Under the pieces are notes generated by a model. It was given only the letters and a program-made list of their open reading frames with translations, was not told the DNA's origin and did not search any database. The translations under genes were made by a program, and so were the position numbers. 64,000 nt of DNA, taken from Marsupella aquatica. Taxonomy: Eukaryota > Marchantiophyta. Shown here piece by piece: positions 60,601 to 64,000 of this stretch. The stretch is from contig OZ316895.1 of assembly GCA_973895155.1 (NCBI GenBank), positions 22,444,001-22,508,000 of the forward strand. The letters are read 5' to 3'. Each line of letters starts with the position of its first letter. The stretch's first letter is position 1.

Positions 60601-63600
60601 CTTCAGTCGACGTCGCCCAGACATGAGAGGTCAATTACTAGTCAAATAAAGCTGGACGAATTGCCCAAGAGAAACCAGAGGGAAGACCTAGAGGAAACAT
60701 GACTCGCCAGTTAACTACCCACTTCCTCAACTCAAAGCACCTGCAAACAACGAACAGGTTGCAAACCGTTGTAATCATACCAATCCTCTTTCAATGAAAT
60801 CAAACTGAAACGGTCTTCGAAGATTTTAACAGCACGCCCAGATAATGTGTCAGATAGGTAATGATGCGTGTCATATCTTGGCTCCCCTCTGATACAATCA
60901 AGTAAAGATCACTCTGCTGCCTCCTGTACCCAACAGATCTGAGTCTTTACAATCAAATGGCAACGCAGTTGTGCAAGTTCAGACGTAGGTTATGAGAATC
61001 TGGTAACGACGACATATCTTCAAGATGTTCCACCTCTTAACTGGAGTCTCAAGCTCACGTCCACACTGCTAGCTCATGTCCTTTGCCTGCACAGGAAAGC
61101 AAACTGAAAAACTCTGCAGGTGACTACCAACCCATCCACCATACACATTTTTGCTATGAAGAGCACCCTCAACAACCCAGGTAGCGCACACTCTGGGAAG
61201 CGTTTCTTTTCTTAGAACTCCAACTACGAAACCCAGAATGCATGAAGCTTTATTTTGCAATGTACAGAATCAGGATGCCTCAACCACAGCAACGTGATAA
61301 CATGCTGGACGTTGCTCTCTCAAGTCTGCAACTCAAGGACATTCTGACCAATGTCATTGACCAAAGTCTACAACAACTGTTCTGGCTGAAAGCAGAGACA
61401 AGTCCTCGAAGTAAGTTTTAATAGATTCAATCAATCCCAAAATCCGCATTTGAAGGGCTTTGCAATCAGGCTCCACTTTAGTTTCGAAGAGACCTAGAAG
61501 CTTTGAAATGTCTCAACAACCTAATTTTCCAAATAAGACGCACTAAAATATGACAAATGAAAGTATGAAAACTTCTGCGGCAAAGCTAAAATGGAACGTG
61601 CTCACGCTGGACAATTACAATGCACAAAAGAAACTGGACAAAAGAGCACTCAAGCATCCCTTTCGAAATAACGATAGCAAACACATCCTAAATCATGGAC
61701 CCGTCCAAGTGAGGCAACAATACAATGTTGTAACGTAGCAAAACAAATAAAGAATTCCACCCAAATGATGTTGAATCTTGCACTAAATGGTCAGTAGTCA
61801 AATGCGCCTACCTCACATCAATCAGAGATTACCAGACCAGAAGTCATCCTCCAACGTTTCTCCACGAGGGAAACCCTTCCAGAGACTCTGGAGAGCACTT
61901 CCCACCAGCTGCTCACATGGGCACCGACACATGGCAGATAAGTCAATGGAAGCCTCTACTAGATAAAACCATGGTCAACCAGATTCAGAACCTCTCGATT
62001 GCTTCACACACGAGCTAGCCAACTGGACCACTTGATATGTTGTCACAAGGAACAGGAAGACACGAGAACTACACCGACAAAGGCAGGTAACGTTACGATC
62101 TTCAATAATTGTTCGAGTTAAAACATTTCATCAATGCGTGTTAGACGACACATCTTAGCTCCATCCCACTTGGGAAATTGATTCAAAGATTCCTGGTATT
62201 TTTTAATTCTTAAAAAAGAGACCCCTAGCCGAGATATCCATGGCCGTATGTATGTACGGTGGTTTTTTTTGTCTAAGCTCCAGATCCAATGTGATTCAAA
62301 CACATGCTGACATCCAGTACACAATATTACAACCAGGAAAGTGTAAGGAAAGGGATGCCATTCTTGATTGAGCATACAAATCGGATCAACACAAGCCAAC
62401 ATAATGTAATTTCACAGAAAAAGTTTCATTCTCAAATAGAAACCAATAGTCTTCCCAGTTCCTTGCTTTTCTCAAGTAATCACTTATCCCACAATCTTTT
62501 TCTAACCATCTTCAATCTGGTCATTGCACTCATCAAACCCACCCATGGCTTTCATTAAGCCCGATGATTCGACATTTCCATTCAAACAGGAGAATGAGCA
62601 CAACCCGTAGGACAGAGTGAAGAACCCGTTGTTCAATAAGGTTAATGCTCCCGATCAACCGTTCCTCCTCAAATAGCCCCAACCTCCTGTTCATGATATA
62701 GAAGTTTCTCCATGCAAGCCACAAAAAGAGGCATTGGTGGTTGGAATAGGAGCCCACTTATAATCATCTACTTCTCTCCGTCTCTCCTCTACTCTCACAC
62801 CTGCAAGGCAATCCATCTCTAGCACTTTTCTTTATCCTCTATAGCTAAACACAGTTTTACGGTTTCAAGATAACCCGAGAACCATCACTTTGTCCTTGGG
62901 CAAATTTTCCAAACTAATGTCGATCATTTGATCATTTTTCCTACTTGCGAAAGATCGAATAAAAAATGGAATATTTTAATACAGAGATGCCTTTCACTCC
63001 CCGTCCCACCTCGCTTCCAAACACACTCTGAATCCTTGTTCTTGCCCTGGAAAGCAAACCCCTTGACCCAGACTAGACGTGCCTTTGAAAGATTATTCCA
63101 CGTTCAGAACCCGAACATTTGCAGGGACAGGAGGTGACCACAAGACTTCCAACTTAAAAGCAACCTGGTTCCCCCTATTAAGGCTTCCACAAACTTACAA
63201 AACTGCGTAAAACCTATGGTTTAAACTCACTTCTTTCCAGACCAACGCTAGATGATTCAACTTACTGACTTCCTTACCTGACCAACATAGCTTAGTACAA
63301 TCTCACACCCTCACCCCCCCGTCCCCCCTCCCATACGTTTTCTTTGAAGAGATATTTGACTGCAGCCATTCCTGCATCGATAGCCTGGATAGTATCCGAG
63401 ACAACAGACAGCACATGTGACATTTCTCTTCCCAGTTTCTGGCAGATCTTGCACTCCTTTCAGTAGTACCAGATCCGTCTGGGAGGATGGATAAGCGTAG
63501 GGAGCAACAGCCTCCTCATACCGGCTCAGTTGGTCTGAATTGCTTTCTCGTCGAGTCCATTTGAGGCGTCGGGTCCTCAGTACGTCGCGCCAATTGGTAC

Positions 63601-63659
63601 TAATCCATTTTAATCGAACAGGTTGATTGCTGAACCACATAACTTGAAGAATCATGCCT
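57641..63659. other. Long intergenic spacer, no supported gene
   Basis: Contains a 48-bp imperfect tandem duplication (copies from 58496 and 58544, sharing TTCCAAT(T/A)TGTGAAAAGTAT) and scattered repeats such as GTATAGCAAGACCA (three copies between about 57700 and 58175). The last part, 63300-63659, is probably the 3' UTR of the gene ending at 63660. ORFs here are short and lack domains. Confidence 0.5.
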
Positions 63660-64000
63660 TCAGTATCTTGGTCTTTTGCTGTAGTCGTAGCCCGCTGTTT
63701 GAACTGCTGCCTGACTGGGTTGACCATAGGTTGACACTATTGCTGCTGATGGCTGTTGATATCCCGCCACTAAAGAACCTGATTGCTGATAACCAGAGGT
63801 AGGTGCTGCAGCCACCTGTTGATAAGCACCTGCAACAGCTGGTGCATACCCAGAGGTAGCAGATGCCTGCTGTGGATAGGTCGGAATTGCAGCTGCAGAT
63901 TGTTGAGGATAGCCTACTGCTGATTGCTGGTAGCTAGTCACTGCTGCTGAAGGCTGCTGCTGCACACTGCTTGTAGTACCTGCCTGCTGCTGATAAGCAG
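63660..64000 (-). CDS. C-terminal exon of a Tyr/Gln/Ala-rich protein (runs off the window)
   Basis: The reading frame is open from the window edge to a TGA at 63660, about 113 codons. It is built from repeated YQQ, YPQQ and SGYQQSG-type motifs and ends GYDYSKRPRY. This composition is typical of prion-like C-terminal tails of plant RNA-binding proteins, such as KH-domain FUBP-like or splicing-associated proteins. No folded domain lies inside the window, so the family cannot be fixed. The aromatic-basic end looks like a true terminus. The upstream exons lie beyond 64000. Confidence 0.7.
   Translation of the reverse strand, partial: AYQQQAGTTSSVQQQPSAAVTSYQQSAVGYPQQSAAAIPTYPQQASATSGYAPAVAGAYQQVAAAPTSGYQQSGSLVAGYQQPSAAIVSTYGQPSQAAVQTAGYDYSKRPRY

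Overview
This is nuclear DNA of a land plant. It has spliced genes with GT-AG introns, a chloroplast phosphoglycerate kinase with a transit peptide, a second plastid-targeted membrane protein, a plant-type decapping factor (DCP5), a BOU-type mitochondrial carrier, a plant WDR44-like protein and a tRNA-Val with an RNA polymerase III terminator. Short introns, wide repeat-filled spacers and a degenerate P-element-like transposon suggest a non-flowering plant (bryophyte, lycophyte or fern grade). That placement is inference; the sequence does not fix the species.

Layout. 767-2990 (+): the last five visible exons of a WDR44-like WD40 protein, 5' end outside the window. 5342-9744 (-): complete eight-exon DCP5/LSM14 gene whose exon lengths sum to 626 codons. 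9745-18500: 5' flank of DCP5, then AT-rich repeat-bearing spacer. 18509-27055 (-): mobile-element territory holding two broken head-to-tail genes. One is a DDE transposase remnant with an AT-hook-like motif and a chromatin-reader-like tail; the other is a cysteine-rich companion. An inverted-repeat element sits in the transposase intron. 28440-28726: a minisatellite and a telo-box pair. 30157-30229 (-): tRNA-Val(AAC), followed by local tandem duplications. 32103-33626 (-): two-exon gene for a plastid multipass membrane protein. 37264-40366 (+): complete seven-exon chloroplast PGK (506 aa). 45003-46540: a minisatellite array interrupted by two small insertions, each flanked by a 9-bp duplication. 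48029-49054 (+): intronless BOU-like carrier. 51376-55649 (-): two-exon ubiquitin protease of the ZnF-UBP (UBP1/2) type, 1325 aa. 57440-57640: tRNA-derived SINE-like fragment. 63660-64000 (-): C-terminal exon of a Tyr/Gln-rich protein that runs off the window.

The host genes are ordinary housekeeping functions and are not a cluster or operon: mRNA decapping and P-bodies (DCP5), Calvin cycle and plastid glycolysis (PGK), photorespiration-linked mitochondrial transport (BOU), deubiquitination (UBP). The distinctive content is the decayed transposon at 19-27 kb, the nested insertions at 45-46 kb, and a repeated pattern of 40-190 bp local tandem duplications in noncoding DNA.
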